From Gammaproteobacteria bacterium (GTDB lineage Bacteria; Pseudomonadota; Gammaproteobacteria; Steroidobacterales; Steroidobacteraceae), in assembly GCA_947455595.1 (NCBI GenBank), contig CANGOP010000001.1, positions 1 to 64,000 of the forward strand: a stretch of DNA of 64,000 nucleotides. Direction: 5' to 3'. The position numbers and the translations under genes were made by a program. This document shows, one piece after another, positions 34,360-43,379 of this stretch (positions are counted from its first letter, which is position 1; the number at the start of each line of letters is the position of its first letter). Below the pieces are notes generated by a model. It saw nothing but the letters and a program-made list of their open reading frames with translations, was not told the origin of the DNA and searched no databases.

Positions 34360-36426
34360 ATGGCAGCTGATCCATTTGACGCGCTCAATCCCGCCCAACG
34401 GCAAGCGGCCACCTATGGGCGCGTTGTCGAGCGGGCGGTCGATGCAGGGCCTTTGCTGGTGATCGCGGGTGCCGGTACCGGCAAGACATCAACCTTAGCG
34501 CACCGAGTCGCCCATCTCGTATTGGCCGGCGTCGACCCCGGGCGCATTTTGTTGCTGACGTTTTCACGTCGCGCGGCGGAGGAAATGACGCGGCGTGTCG
34601 AGCGGATTGTCTCGGGGGTAACCGGCGGAATCGCTGCACGCATGGCGTGGGCTGGAACGTTTCATTCGATTGGTAATCGTTTGCTGCGGTTGCACGGGCG
34701 TGCGGTCGGCCTTGATCCCGCCTTTAGTGTGCTGGATCGCGGTGATAGTGCAGACTTGCTGGATGTCGTGCGTCATGAATTGGGTCTCGCCGGCCGAGAT
34801 CGACGGTTCCCGCGCAAAGACACCTGTCTGTCGATCTATTCGCATCGCGTGAATACGCAAGATACGTTGTCGGCCAGTTTGGCGTCGCAATGGCCGTGGT
34901 GTTTGCCGTATGAAGAAGACTTGTTGCGTCTGTTTCGGGCCTATGTGGCGCGCAAGCAGGCGGAGCAGGTGCTCGACTATGACGATTTACTGCTTTACTG
35001 GCATGGGCTTGTGTCGGAGCCGACGTTAGCCAAGACGGTATCCGAGCGCTTCGATCACCTGTTGGTGGATGAGTTTCAAGATACCAATCGACTCCAAGCG
35101 GAAATCCTGCAGGGCCTTCGGCCAGACGGTCGTGGATTAACGGTGGTGGGTGACGACGCGCAGGCGATCTATTCGTTTCGGGCGGCGACCGTTGAGAACA
35201 TTCTGGAGTTTCCGACGCGATATGACCCGCCCGCGAAGGTCGTTGTGCTCGAGGAAAATTATCGCTCGACTCAGCCGATTCTGGATTCTGCCAATGCGGT
35301 TCTGCGCGCAGCCGAACGTCGTCACGAAAAAACACTGCTCGCACATCGCATTGGTAGTGCTCTCCCGCGTCTGGTGACGGTGGCAGATGACCGAGCGCAA
35401 GCGGATTACGTCATCGCCTCGGTTCTCGCGGCACGGGAGTCAGGTGTGCCGCTGAAGCGGCAGGCGGTGCTATTTCGATCCAGTCATCACAGTGATGTGC
35501 TAGAGCTTGAACTGACGCGACGAAATATTCCCTTCGTGAAATACGGCGGACTCAAGTTTCTCGAAGCCGCACACGTCAAAGATCTCCTCTGTGTTTTGCG
35601 TTGGGCTGACAATCCCCGGCACCGCATCGCGGCGTTTCGTGCCTTACAACTGTTACCCGGCATGGGGCCGGGCTACAGCGCGCGATGCTTGGAGCCGATC
35701 GCAGCCGGACGCGACCTTGAGGAGGCACTGAATATTTTTTCTCCGCCCGCTGGAACGCGCGCGCATTGGGATGCCTTCCGGGAGTTGGTCCTATTTCTGG
35801 CGAAGCCGGATACCCCATGGGACGGACAGGTCGAAGTCGTCCGTGATTGGTATCGGCCGCATCTCGAGCGTCGCTACGACGCCGCCAGCGTACGCAGTGG
35901 TGATCTTGAGCAGTTGGTACGGATTGCGGGAGGGTTCCAAACCCGTGAGCGCTTCCTGACGGATTTAGCGCTGGATCCTCCGCGGGCCAGTGGCGATGAA
36001 TCAGGCCCACCGTTGCTAGATGAGGACTATTTGGTTCTCTCGACGGTGCATTCTGCCAAGGGGCAGGAATGGACAGAAGTGTTCGTTCTCAATGTGAATG
36101 ACGGCAACTTCCCCTCAGAATTTGCAGCAGGATCGTCCGCTTTATTAGATGAAGAGCGCCGGCTGTTATATGTGGCGATGACGCGTGCGCGCGATGCGCT
36201 GCATCTGATTGCACCGCTGAAGTATTACGTGACCCAGCAGCCCCGCTACGGGGATGCCCACGTCTATGGCGCACGCAGCCGTTTTTTGACGCCCGAGGTA
36301 TTGAAGACCATGGAATGCATTGGCGCTGATCTGACTCAAGCCGGCGTCTCCGCAGACGGTGGCGCAGCGGAGAATGCTGCGCCAATCGTGGATGTTGCGG
36401 CGAAATTGCGCAGGTTTTGGGACTGA
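34360..36426 (+). CDS. UvrD/Rep-family ATP-dependent DNA helicase
   Basis: A 688-residue SF1A helicase. Motifs in order are Q-motif NPAQRQAA, Walker A GAGTGKT (37-43), TFSRRAAEEM (Ia), VDEFQDTN (Walker B), GDDAQAIYSFRAA (III), LEENYRSTQPIL (IV), STVHSAKGQEW (V) and LLYVAMTRARD (VI). The family unwinds DNA 3' to 5' in repair or replication restart. It is shorter than UvrD (720) and lacks a visible nuclease domain. A LexA-like box lies just upstream. Which paralog (UvrD, Rep or another) cannot be decided from this window. Confidence 0.93.
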   Translation: MAADPFDALNPAQRQAATYGRVVERAVDAGPLLVIAGAGTGKTSTLAHRVAHLVLAGVDPGRILLLTFSRRAAEEMTRRVERIVSGVTGGIAARMAWAGTFHSIGNRLLRLHGRAVGLDPAFSVLDRGDSADLLDVVRHELGLAGRDRRFPRKDTCLSIYSHRVNTQDTLSASLASQWPWCLPYEEDLLRLFRAYVARKQAEQVLDYDDLLLYWHGLVSEPTLAKTVSERFDHLLVDEFQDTNRLQAEILQGLRPDGRGLTVVGDDAQAIYSFRAATVENILEFPTRYDPPAKVVVLEENYRSTQPILDSANAVLRAAERRHEKTLLAHRIGSALPRLVTVADDRAQADYVIASVLAARESGVPLKRQAVLFRSSHHSDVLELELTRRNIPFVKYGGLKFLEAAHVKDLLCVLRWADNPRHRIAAFRALQLLPGMGPGYSARCLEPIAAGRDLEEALNIFSPPAGTRAHWDAFRELVLFLAKPDTPWDGQVEVVRDWYRPHLERRYDAASVRSGDLEQLVRIAGGFQTRERFLTDLALDPPRASGDESGPPLLDEDYLVLSTVHSAKGQEWTEVFVLNVNDGNFPSEFAAGSSALLDEERRLLYVAMTRARDALHLIAPLKYYVTQQPRYGDAHVYGARSRFLTPEVLKTMECIGADLTQAGVSADGGAAENAAPIVDVAAKLRRFWD

Positions 36427-36438
36427 AAGTCGGGTGTC

Positions 36439-37353
36439 TTAACGCGCGGCCAATGGCTTGCGAAACCGCAGGGTGAAGCGGTCCGATTCACCGATGGCGG
36501 TATAGCGTTCGCGATCTTTGTCGCCAAGTCGATAGGTGGGCGGCAGCGTCCAGACTCCCTGCTCGTAGTCGCGTGTATCGCGTGGATTGGCATTGATCTC
36601 CGAAGCACCTAAAAACTCGAAGCCTGCCTGTTCCGCCAGTTGAATCGCGAAATGTTCATTGACGTAGCCGAGCTTGGCGTTGGGATCCAGCGGCGCCATG
36701 GGATCAGCGCGATGATCGACGATGCCTAAAATTCCACCGGGCTTCAGCGCGGTCAACATGGCTTTGAGCATGGCGGGCGCAGCGTCGGTCTTCGACAGCC
36801 AGTTGTGCAGGTTGCGGAACGTGAGCACCATATCGACCGAGCCCGGCGCCACAGGGGAGAGCGCGTCCGGCGCCTGCAGCGAGACCAGTTGCACTTGGCC
36901 GTACAGCTCAGGCGCGGCGTCCAACTTTGCTTTCAGCGCACGAACGGTTTCCTGTGCATACGCGCTGCTCTTGGGGTCATGCTCTGCGGCGATATAACGC
37001 CCGTGGGCCTGCAAGACCGGAGCCAGAATTTCCGCGTACCAGCCGTTACCGCCAGGCCAAACTTCCATCACCGTCATGTCAGAGCGCAGACCCAAAAACG
37101 ACAGCGTTTCGCGGGGATGACGAGCCGCATCCCGTGCGCGGTTCGACTCGGATCGCGCTGAACTGAGTAAGGCTTTATCGAGTGCGGCCATCGTCGCGGC
37201 ATCGGACACGGGCGGCGCATCAGTCTTCTTGGGGGCTGGTGCGACGGCCTGTGTTGCGGGTTTGGGAGCGGGCGCCGGTGCCGGGGTGTGCGTACAGGCG
37301 GCAAGCCCAATGAGCAGGGTGGACGTCAGGAAGCGGCGAACGGGGGCATTCAT
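36439..37353 (-). CDS. Lipoprotein with class I SAM-methyltransferase-like domain
   Basis: A 304-residue protein. The N-terminus RRFLTSTLLIGLAACTH carries a lipobox (LAAC), followed by a Pro/Ala-rich linker. The remainder is methyltransferase-like: TVMEVWPGGNGWYAEIL (motif I variant), PGSVDMVLTFRNLHNWL and LKPGGILGIVDHR. This predicted-methyltransferase group is widespread in proteobacteria. An exported SAM-dependent enzyme is puzzling because SAM is cytoplasmic, so it may be catalytically divergent or bind another ligand. A terminator separates it from the RNA-binding-protein gene. Confidence 0.87.
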   Translation of the reverse strand: MNAPVRRFLTSTLLIGLAACTHTPAPAPAPKPATQAVAPAPKKTDAPPVSDAATMAALDKALLSSARSESNRARDAARHPRETLSFLGLRSDMTVMEVWPGGNGWYAEILAPVLQAHGRYIAAEHDPKSSAYAQETVRALKAKLDAAPELYGQVQLVSLQAPDALSPVAPGSVDMVLTFRNLHNWLSKTDAAPAMLKAMLTALKPGGILGIVDHRADPMAPLDPNAKLGYVNEHFAIQLAEQAGFEFLGASEINANPRDTRDYEQGVWTLPPTYRLGDKDRERYTAIGESDRFTLRFRKPLAAR

Positions 37354-37471
37354 TGTCGAATCTCCGGGCAGGCGAATGAATTCTAGGCCTACGCTGACCG
37401 AAAAGATCGACTTTGCTGACGAGTGACAACGGATCTGTCGCGGCGGCGATGGGCATTGCGCGGCGTGCGCA

Positions 37472-37500
37472 TAAAAAAACCCCGCCGATCGGCGGGGTTT
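37472..37500 (-). terminator. Intrinsic terminator after the RRM-protein gene
   Basis: AAACCCCGCCGA and its complement form a perfect 12-bp palindrome at 37477-37500. Read on the minus strand it is followed by a run of seven T (37479-37473). It lies 23 bases after the RNA-binding-protein stop. On the plus strand only a TTT follows. Confidence 0.9.
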
Positions 37501-37522
37501 CTCAGGTTAAACAGTGCAGTGA

Positions 37523-37927
37523 TCAGTAGCTGTTGCCGCCGCCACCGTAGCCGCCACCCCCACCGCCGTAGCCTCCGCCACCACCATAGCCACCACGGCC
37601 GCCGCCGCCGCCACCGTATCCGCCACGGCCGCCGCCACCGCCGCCATAGCCACCACGCCCGCCGCCGCCGCCCGGGCCCCGAGCTGGACGTTCCTGCGCT
37701 TCATTGACGCGCAGAGGCCGGCCGCCCATGTTGAAGCCGTTGGTTTGAGCAATCGCGGTTTGGGCATCCGAGCTCGCCATCTCCACGAACGCAAAACCGC
37801 GCGGGCGGCCTGTTTCGCGATCCATGATGATTTTGACGGACTCTACCTTGCCGTGACTTTCGAACAGCGAGCGCACTTCGTCTTCAGTTGCCGAGAACGG
37901 AAGATTTCCCACGTAAATGGTCGTCAT
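37523..37927 (-). CDS. Glycine-rich RRM RNA-binding protein
   Basis: A 134-residue protein. Residues 1-80 are one RRM, with RNP2 IYVGNL at 4-9 and RNP1 RGFAFVEM at 43-50. Residues 86-134 are glycine-rich with short Gly-Gly-Tyr and Arg-Gly-Gly units. This architecture is like cyanobacterial and proteobacterial cold-induced RNA-binding proteins. It likely binds single-stranded RNA in the cytoplasm. It has its own terminator. Confidence 0.95.
   Translation of the reverse strand: MTTIYVGNLPFSATEDEVRSLFESHGKVESVKIIMDRETGRPRGFAFVEMASSDAQTAIAQTNGFNMGGRPLRVNEAQERPARGPGGGGGRGGYGGGGGGRGGYGGGGGGRGGYGGGGGYGGGGGGYGGGGNSY
37530..37680 (-). repeat. Degenerate Gly-rich coding repeat
   Basis: The end of the RNA-binding-protein gene is built of short degenerate GGT/GGC-rich repeats encoding Gly-Gly-Tyr-Gly-Gly and Arg-Gly-Gly units. 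They are coding and in frame, prone to slippage, and not a CRISPR or mobile element. Confidence 0.75.
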
Positions 37928-38263
37928 CGAGTCTTCTCACTCACTTGCATGCGTGGGCTTGGGGATAAACCCTGCCACATCGCGTTCCTCTCCAATCGGA
38001 CCCGTGACCGGCAAGCCGGGCGACTCCGTACCGTAGGTCGTGCGCTGTATCAACTCGTGCGAGCGAACCCATACCGGTTCTCCTGGGTGGGCTGTACGCA
38101 ACCCATCCGGTGAACCCAATCCGCTCTCCAGAAGCAGACGCCGCGAGTACAACCGCTATTGATCCTACGCCGGGATTTTAGGGCGCGCAATTTTTGATCG
38201 AAAAGTCAATGGGTTTTTTAGTGCAGCGCACAAAAAGAGCGCGTTGCTTGAATGCAACAAGTG
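37928..38263. other. 336-base intergenic region between rbp and speA
   Basis: Both flanking genes run on the minus strand. Near 38243-38258 a GTTGC/GCAAC hairpin followed after a few bases by CTTTTTG could weakly terminate speA. An AT-rich stretch (38160-38220) includes TAAAAT on the minus strand, a possible -10 for the RNA-binding-protein gene, without a good -35. A TTG-initiated frame of 71 codons (38152-37937) lies directly before the rbp gene, but I see no family likeness and do not call it. Confidence 0.4.
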
Positions 38264-40222
38264 TCAGCTCTCGGTATCGGGCTCGAGGTAGGCGTAGCCG
38301 TGCAGTTCTGCCTCGTAGAAGCGCTTCAGGCGTTGGCTCTCCGCCACGGTGAGGCGGTTTTCGCGCACCGCTTTTTCACAGTCTCGCGCTAGGCGGGGAT
38401 ACAACTCGTCGGTGTCGTACTCCATGTAACCGAGCACCTGCAGTGCGGTATCGCCCTTCACGGTTTCTTCTATCCACCAGCTGCCGTCGTCATCCAGACG
38501 AATGTGGACGACGTGGGTATCACCGAACAGATTGTGAAGGTCCCCCAGCGTTTCTTGATAGGCGCCGACCAGGAAGGTTGCGAGATAGTAGTCCTCGCCG
38601 TTTTTCAGCTCGTGAACCTCAAGCGTTCGCTTCGTATCGCGAAGTGAAACGAACCGATCAATCTTGCCGTCGGAATCGCACGTGATATCGGCCAATACCG
38701 CATTACGCGTCGGCCGCTCGTTCAGCCGATGGATCGGCATGATCGGAAACATTTGGCCGATCGCCCACGAGTCAGGGAGCGACTGAAAGAGGGAGAAATT
38801 ACAGAAATAAATGTCCGACAAAATCGACTCGAGACCTTCCAGTTCCTCTGGCATTTCGTCCAGTCGGCGGGCGAAGTCTCGAACTCTGGCGCACGTGGCC
38901 CAGTACAGTCTTTCGGCTAAGCCGCGATGTGACAAGCTGAGATAACCCAGATTAAACATCTGCAGCGCTTGTTCGCGTGCCTGCAGCGCGTCGTGCCAGC
39001 ATTCGACGAGTCTGCGCTCGCTCACCCCGCGATAGGCATCGTAAAGATCTCTCACCGGCTGGGGGATTTCGCTGCCGGCTACGGAGTTGTCTTCTAAGCG
39101 ATTGGCAATACGAAATTGGTCCAGCGCGCTTGTGCCCAACACGTTGAAGACCAGTACTGAGTGGTGCGCTGCAATGGCGCGTCCCGACTCGCTGATGATC
39201 TGTGGATGAGGGATCTTTCGCGCATCACAGACGGAGCCAATGCGATAGACAACGTCGCTCGCATACTCGGTGAGGGTGTAGTTCATCGACGATTCGTAGT
39301 TGGTGCGGCTGCCGTCATAGTCGATACCAAGACCGCCGCCGATATCGATGTACTCCAAGCCCGCGCCCAGCAGTTTGAGCTCCGCGTAGACGTGAGCGAG
39401 TTCAGTGACCGCCTCCTTGACGCGCCGGATGTCTTGCAACTGCGAGCCGGTATGGCAGTGCACGAGCTTCAAGCAATCCAGCATCTCGTGTTGACGCAAC
39501 TCGTCGACCACCTCAAGGATTTCAGTGATGAAAAGACCGAATTTCGATTTCTCGCCTGCGGACTCTCTCCATCGTCCTGCGCCCTCTGCCGCGAGTTTGA
39601 CGCGAACGCCGATTTGCGGACGAAGGTCATATTTTTGGGCGTGCTTTAAGATCAAGCCGAGTTCGCTGAAGTTCTCGACAACCGGAATGATGTGTCTGCC
39701 GAGCTTCGCGGCCAGCATCACCGTTTCGATGTAGCTGTCGTCCTTGAAGCCGTTACAAATGATGACGCGGTCGGCATCTTCTGCCATCGCCATTACGACC
39801 AGAAGCTCCGGCTTTGACCCGACTTCCAGCCCGAAGCCGAACTCTCTGCCGCTGCGGTAAACCTCTTCGACCACCAACCGCTGTTGATTGACCTTGATCG
39901 GGAAAACAGCGCTATATCGATTGCGATAATCGTTTTCAGCAATCGCGGTGGCGAACGCATCGTTAAGACTGCGAAGGCGATGCGCAATAATGTCGGAGAA
40001 ACGAATGACGAACGGGGCGGTCAGATCGCGCGCTTTCAGCCCTTCGACCACTTCATGTAAATCGATTTCCCGTCCGACCTGTTGGTCCGGTCGTACTACG
40101 ACATGCCCAGCCTCATTTACCGCGAAATAACCCCCGCCCCAAGCGTTCACTTGGTACAGATGCGATGAGTCTTCCGCGTCCCAGCCGACGTTCGAAGCGA
40201 ATTGCGAGGGGGTGGTGTTCAT
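38264..40222 (-). CDS. speA: Biosynthetic arginine decarboxylase
   Basis: A 652-residue PLP enzyme of the SpeA type (E. coli 658). PIKVNQQRLVVEEV carries the PLP lysine. GSKPELLVVMAMA, GVRVKLAAEGAGRW, LVHCHTGSQLQDIR, IDIGGGLGIDYDG and SESGRAIAAHHSVLVF follow in the normal order. It makes agmatine from arginine, the first step of the arginine route to putrescine. ATG 40222 is chosen over the longer frame to 40261. It lies downstream of a sulfurtransferase on the same strand. Homospermidine synthase is encoded divergently 1.1 kb away. Confidence 0.97.
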   Translation of the reverse strand: MNTTPSQFASNVGWDAEDSSHLYQVNAWGGGYFAVNEAGHVVVRPDQQVGREIDLHEVVEGLKARDLTAPFVIRFSDIIAHRLRSLNDAFATAIAENDYRNRYSAVFPIKVNQQRLVVEEVYRSGREFGFGLEVGSKPELLVVMAMAEDADRVIICNGFKDDSYIETVMLAAKLGRHIIPVVENFSELGLILKHAQKYDLRPQIGVRVKLAAEGAGRWRESAGEKSKFGLFITEILEVVDELRQHEMLDCLKLVHCHTGSQLQDIRRVKEAVTELAHVYAELKLLGAGLEYIDIGGGLGIDYDGSRTNYESSMNYTLTEYASDVVYRIGSVCDARKIPHPQIISESGRAIAAHHSVLVFNVLGTSALDQFRIANRLEDNSVAGSEIPQPVRDLYDAYRGVSERRLVECWHDALQAREQALQMFNLGYLSLSHRGLAERLYWATCARVRDFARRLDEMPEELEGLESILSDIYFCNFSLFQSLPDSWAIGQMFPIMPIHRLNERPTRNAVLADITCDSDGKIDRFVSLRDTKRTLEVHELKNGEDYYLATFLVGAYQETLGDLHNLFGDTHVVHIRLDDDGSWWIEETVKGDTALQVLGYMEYDTDELYPRLARDCEKAVRENRLTVAESQRLKRFYEAELHGYAYLEPDTES

Positions 40223-40297
40223 GGGCGTCCTGACCGGCCGTGGTGCGGGAAAGCCGCGCACAGTAACAAAAGAACGCTACATTTGAACCCTTCTCAT

Positions 40298-41146
40298 CTA
40301 AGGCCCGGTTGCGATCGGGCGCGCCGCGTCCCGCGACCATTCGCTGAAGCTGCCTGGATACAGGCGGCCACCGCCGAGGCCGGCGATTTCCAATGCCAGC
40401 AGGTTGTGGCACGCCGTGACGCCCGAGCCGCACATGGCAATGACGGTCTCGGCGGACCGGCCACGTAACGCCCGTCGGAACTGTTCGGCGAGTATCTGCG
40501 GTGGCAGAAAGCGACCGTCGGCGTCCAAATTGCGGGCAAAGTGGAAATTTTGCGCGCCTGGAATGTGTCCGGCGCGGGGGTCTAAGGGTTCGACCCGCCC
40601 CTCAAAGCGCTCGGATGACCGAGCATCGAGGAGTATGCAGCGCTGCTGGGCCAATAGTTCTCCCAGATCATCGCCACTGACATAACGAGAGGGGTCTGGG
40701 CGCGCCTGGAAGGGTCGGGAGGCGACGGAAGCTGCGGGTATAGAAGCGGGGAGGCCCGCGGCCTTCCATGCGGTGAATCCGCCGTCCAGAACAGCAACCC
40801 GCGGATGACCGAGCCAGCGCAGCAGCCACCACAAACGCGCCGCATACGCGCCACCGGAATCGTCGTAGGCGACGACTTGGACCTGCTCATCGATCCCAAA
40901 TCGTGAAAACGTCTCTCCCAGAGCGGTGGGGTCCGGTAGCGGATGGCGCCCGCTCCAAGGCGTGCGGGGAGCCGCCAGGTCTTCATCTAAATGGGCGTAC
41001 AGCGCGCCCGGGATATGCCCTTTTAAGTAGAGGGCTCGGCCGACTTCCGGGTGTCCAAGTTCAAATCGGCAGTCGATGACCCGCGTCAACGGATCCGAAA
41101 GCCGGCCACGCAGCGCCGCCACGTCAATCAGGGTCGTATGGTCCAT
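40298..41146 (-). CDS. sseA: 3-mercaptopyruvate/thiosulfate sulfurtransferase
   Basis: A 282-residue two-domain rhodanese. It has YLKGHIPGALYAHLDEDLAAP in the N-terminal domain, WWLLRWLGHPRVAVLDGGFTAW, LLDARSSERFEGRVEP and the active-site loop MCGSGVTACHNLLA. The CGSGVTA form is typical of 3-mercaptopyruvate sulfurtransferase rather than thiosulfate enzymes. It moves sulfane sulfur to acceptors. ATG 41146 is chosen, preceding an apparent leader in the longer frame. It is divergent from homospermidine synthase. Confidence 0.93.
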   Translation of the reverse strand: MDHTTLIDVAALRGRLSDPLTRVIDCRFELGHPEVGRALYLKGHIPGALYAHLDEDLAAPRTPWSGRHPLPDPTALGETFSRFGIDEQVQVVAYDDSGGAYAARLWWLLRWLGHPRVAVLDGGFTAWKAAGLPASIPAASVASRPFQARPDPSRYVSGDDLGELLAQQRCILLDARSSERFEGRVEPLDPRAGHIPGAQNFHFARNLDADGRFLPPQILAEQFRRALRGRSAETVIAMCGSGVTACHNLLALEIAGLGGGRLYPGSFSEWSRDAARPIATGP

Positions 41147-41319
41147 CGGGCCCTCCAATGCGGAGTGTAGCGTGAAGGCGGACCGGGGCGGCATCTTGCC
41201 CCTCGATCAGGTAGAATCGCGGCCCCCTTGGGCGCCCCGCGCCCCGAGGGATCGCGCCGGCACGTCCGGGTCTCCGTTTTGGCGCTATCGCCCGTCACTA
41301 AGGTAGGTTTTCGCACATC

Positions 41320-42750
41320 ATGACCAATCATACGGTTCACACGCAGTTCCACGGTCGTCTCGTTTTCGTTGGATTTGGCAGTATTGGCCGGGGCGTGTTG
41401 CCGCTCATTCTGCGTCATATCGGTGGCCTCACGGCTGACCGGATCACGATCGTGACGGCCGATGAGGCGGGTGTTGCCTGCGCGGCAGATTTTGGCGTTC
41501 GTTACGTTGTTCAGCCGATCAAGCCTGACAACTACCGGGCAGTTCTTGAACCGTTGTTGGGATCTGGCGATTTTCTTTTAAACCTGTCCGTTGATGTCTC
41601 CTCGATCGAATTGGTGAAGTTCGCGCGTGAACGCGGGGCCCTTTACCTCGATACGTGCATTGAGCCTTGGGCCGGCGGCTACGTGGACACGGCGGTAGAT
41701 CCGGCCGCACGCAGCAATTACACGATGCGTCATGCGGCACTGGCGCTGCGCAACGATGATGGCGATGCCTCGCCTCGCCCGACGGCTGTGCTGACGCACG
41801 GCGCGAATCCGGGCATGGTCTCCCATTTCCTCAAGCAGGCGCTGCTCAACATCGCGCGCGATGTCGGTGTCGATGCCGGTGAACCCGCCAGTCGCGAAGA
41901 GTGGGCGGCGCTTTCGCACAAACTTGGCGTCAAAGTGGTGCACGTCGCCGAGCGTGATACGCAGGTGCCGAGTATTCCGAAGAAGGTGGGTGAATTCGTT
42001 AACACCTGGTCAGTCGACGGATTTATCAGCGAAGGCAGCCAGCCTGCTGAGTTGGGTTGGGGTACCCATGAGAAGGCGCTTCCAGCCGACGCGCGGACCC
42101 ATAATTTTGGCACCGGTGCGGCGATCTATCTGATGCAGCCGGGTGCGGCCACCCGCGTACGCACGTGGGCACCGAAGGCCGGCCATATTCATGGATTTCT
42201 GATCACGCACAGTGAAGCGATTTCGATTTCGGATTACTACACGGTGCGCGACGGCGAGCAGGTGGTGTATCGACCAACGTGTCATTACTCGTACCACCCC
42301 TCCGACTCGGCCGTCATGTCCATTCACGAGTTCGCCGGCCGCAATTGGCGGGACCAGCCGGAGAAGCGCATTCTTCTGAATGAAATTCTGCCCGGCGGTA
42401 TCGACGAACTCGGTGTGCTCGTAGCCGGTCATGCGCGGAACGCCTACTGGTATGGCTCGCAGTTATCCATTGATGAGGCGCGAGAGCTGGCGCCTTATAA
42501 CAATGCGACCAGTCTTCAGGTCACCGTGGCCGTGCTGTCGGGCATGGTGTGGGCGATCGAAAATCCGCAGCGCGGCATCGTCGAGCCCGACGAAATGGAT
42601 TACAAGCGTAATCTCGAGATTTGCATGCCGTATCTGGGAACCGTGGTTGGTGAATACACCGACTGGAACCCGCTCGTGGATCGGGCTCGCCTCTTCCCGG
42701 AGGATATCGACACCTCGGATCCTTGGCAGTTCAAGAACGTTCGAGTCTGA
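41320..42750 (+). CDS. hss: Homospermidine synthase
   Basis: A 476-residue NAD-dependent homospermidine synthase. The Rossmann start reads RLVFVGFGSIGRGVLPLILRHI. Later landmarks are YLDTCIEPWAGGY, TAVLTHGANPGMVSHFLKQAL, HNFGTGAAIYLMQPGA, FLITHSEAISISDYYTV and the C-terminal YLGTVVGEYTDWNPL. It couples putrescine units into homospermidine. Start ATG 41320 follows AAGGTAGG. With speA nearby it links arginine to an unusual long-chain polyamine. A strong terminator follows. Confidence 0.96.
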   Translation: MTNHTVHTQFHGRLVFVGFGSIGRGVLPLILRHIGGLTADRITIVTADEAGVACAADFGVRYVVQPIKPDNYRAVLEPLLGSGDFLLNLSVDVSSIELVKFARERGALYLDTCIEPWAGGYVDTAVDPAARSNYTMRHAALALRNDDGDASPRPTAVLTHGANPGMVSHFLKQALLNIARDVGVDAGEPASREEWAALSHKLGVKVVHVAERDTQVPSIPKKVGEFVNTWSVDGFISEGSQPAELGWGTHEKALPADARTHNFGTGAAIYLMQPGAATRVRTWAPKAGHIHGFLITHSEAISISDYYTVRDGEQVVYRPTCHYSYHPSDSAVMSIHEFAGRNWRDQPEKRILLNEILPGGIDELGVLVAGHARNAYWYGSQLSIDEARELAPYNNATSLQVTVAVLSGMVWAIENPQRGIVEPDEMDYKRNLEICMPYLGTVVGEYTDWNPLVDRARLFPEDIDTSDPWQFKNVRV

Positions 42751-42766
42751 TCGAAGGCAACTCAAG

Positions 42767-42804
42767 ACGGCGGCCGCGGTACTCGCTGCGGCCGCCGTTT
42801 TTTA
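42767..42804 (+). terminator. Intrinsic terminator after homospermidine synthase
   Basis: An 11-bp perfect stem (ACGGCGGCCGC at 42767-42777 with 42788-42798), a ten-base loop and a following TTTTTAT. It reaches the end of the convergent greB gene, whose stop is at 42802. Confidence 0.9.
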
Positions 42805-43311
42805 TGTGGATGCTCCCGGTTCGTAGCGAATCGCTGCGATGCTGTAGCGCGGTCGTCCGCTGATGGGGACTTCGATTTCATCATCGAGTCGTTTGCCTAA
42901 CAAGGCGCGCGCCAGCGGCGCGTCCATACTGATGTATATCGGATCAAGGTCGAATTCATCTGGCCCAACAATCCGATAGGTGGATATCGCTCCATCGGCG
43001 TCCTCTAAATCCACCCAGGCGCCGAAGTAGACGCGACTCGCGTCCGACGGAGGCTTGTCGACGATGATGAGTCCGTCGAGTCGCTTTCGTAAGAACCGGA
43101 CGCGTCGATCAATCTCCCGCAACCGTCGCTTGCCATAGGTGTATTCGGCGTTTTCCGACCGGTCGCCCTGCGCGGCAGCTTCGGAAACCGCCTGCGTGAC
43201 CTGAGGTCGCTCGATCCGCCAGAGTTGTTCGAGTTCGGCGCGCATGCGGGCAGCGCCGGCAGGCGTGCTGTATTGCGAGCCTTGCGGCTGAGGTGGTCGC
43301 CATCGGCCCAT
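42802..43311 (-). CDS. greB: Transcription elongation factor GreB
   Basis: A 169-residue GreA/GreB protein. The N-terminal coiled coil has RMRAELEQLWRIERPQVTQAV and the acidic tip AAQGDRSENAEYTYGKRRLREIDRR. The FKBP-like C-terminal domain carries VYFGAWVDLEDADG and IDPIYISMDAPLARALLGK-like text. The KRRLREID region favours GreB over GreA. It stimulates transcript cleavage in stalled RNA polymerase. Convergent to hss with overlapping terminator sequence. Confidence 0.95.
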   Translation of the reverse strand: MGRWRPPQPQGSQYSTPAGAARMRAELEQLWRIERPQVTQAVSEAAAQGDRSENAEYTYGKRRLREIDRRVRFLRKRLDGLIIVDKPPSDASRVYFGAWVDLEDADGAISTYRIVGPDEFDLDPIYISMDAPLARALLGKRLDDEIEVPISGRPRYSIAAIRYEPGAST

Positions 43312-43379
43312 GGTTGTTCGCGCCCTAGTTTGCGATCTGGATCACGGATTGTAAGGCGTCGCGCCCGTAATCTAAGCCC

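Noticed and set aside
37523-37680. Short tandem repeats looking like an array
   Set aside because: They encode the Gly-rich tail of the RNA-binding protein in frame; units are short and degenerate, with no spacers, so not CRISPR.
37937-38152. TTG-initiated 71-codon frame directly before the RRM-protein gene
   Set aside because: No recognisable motif, poor start and no independent support; it remains possible but is not called.
38243-38258. GTTGC/GCAAC hairpin after speA as a terminator
   Set aside because: The stem is only five pairs and the T-run is offset by several bases; too weak to list as a terminator.
41147-41319. Riboswitch in front of homospermidine synthase
   Set aside because: The 173 bases have GC-rich inverted stretches, but I could not fit any known aptamer layout.
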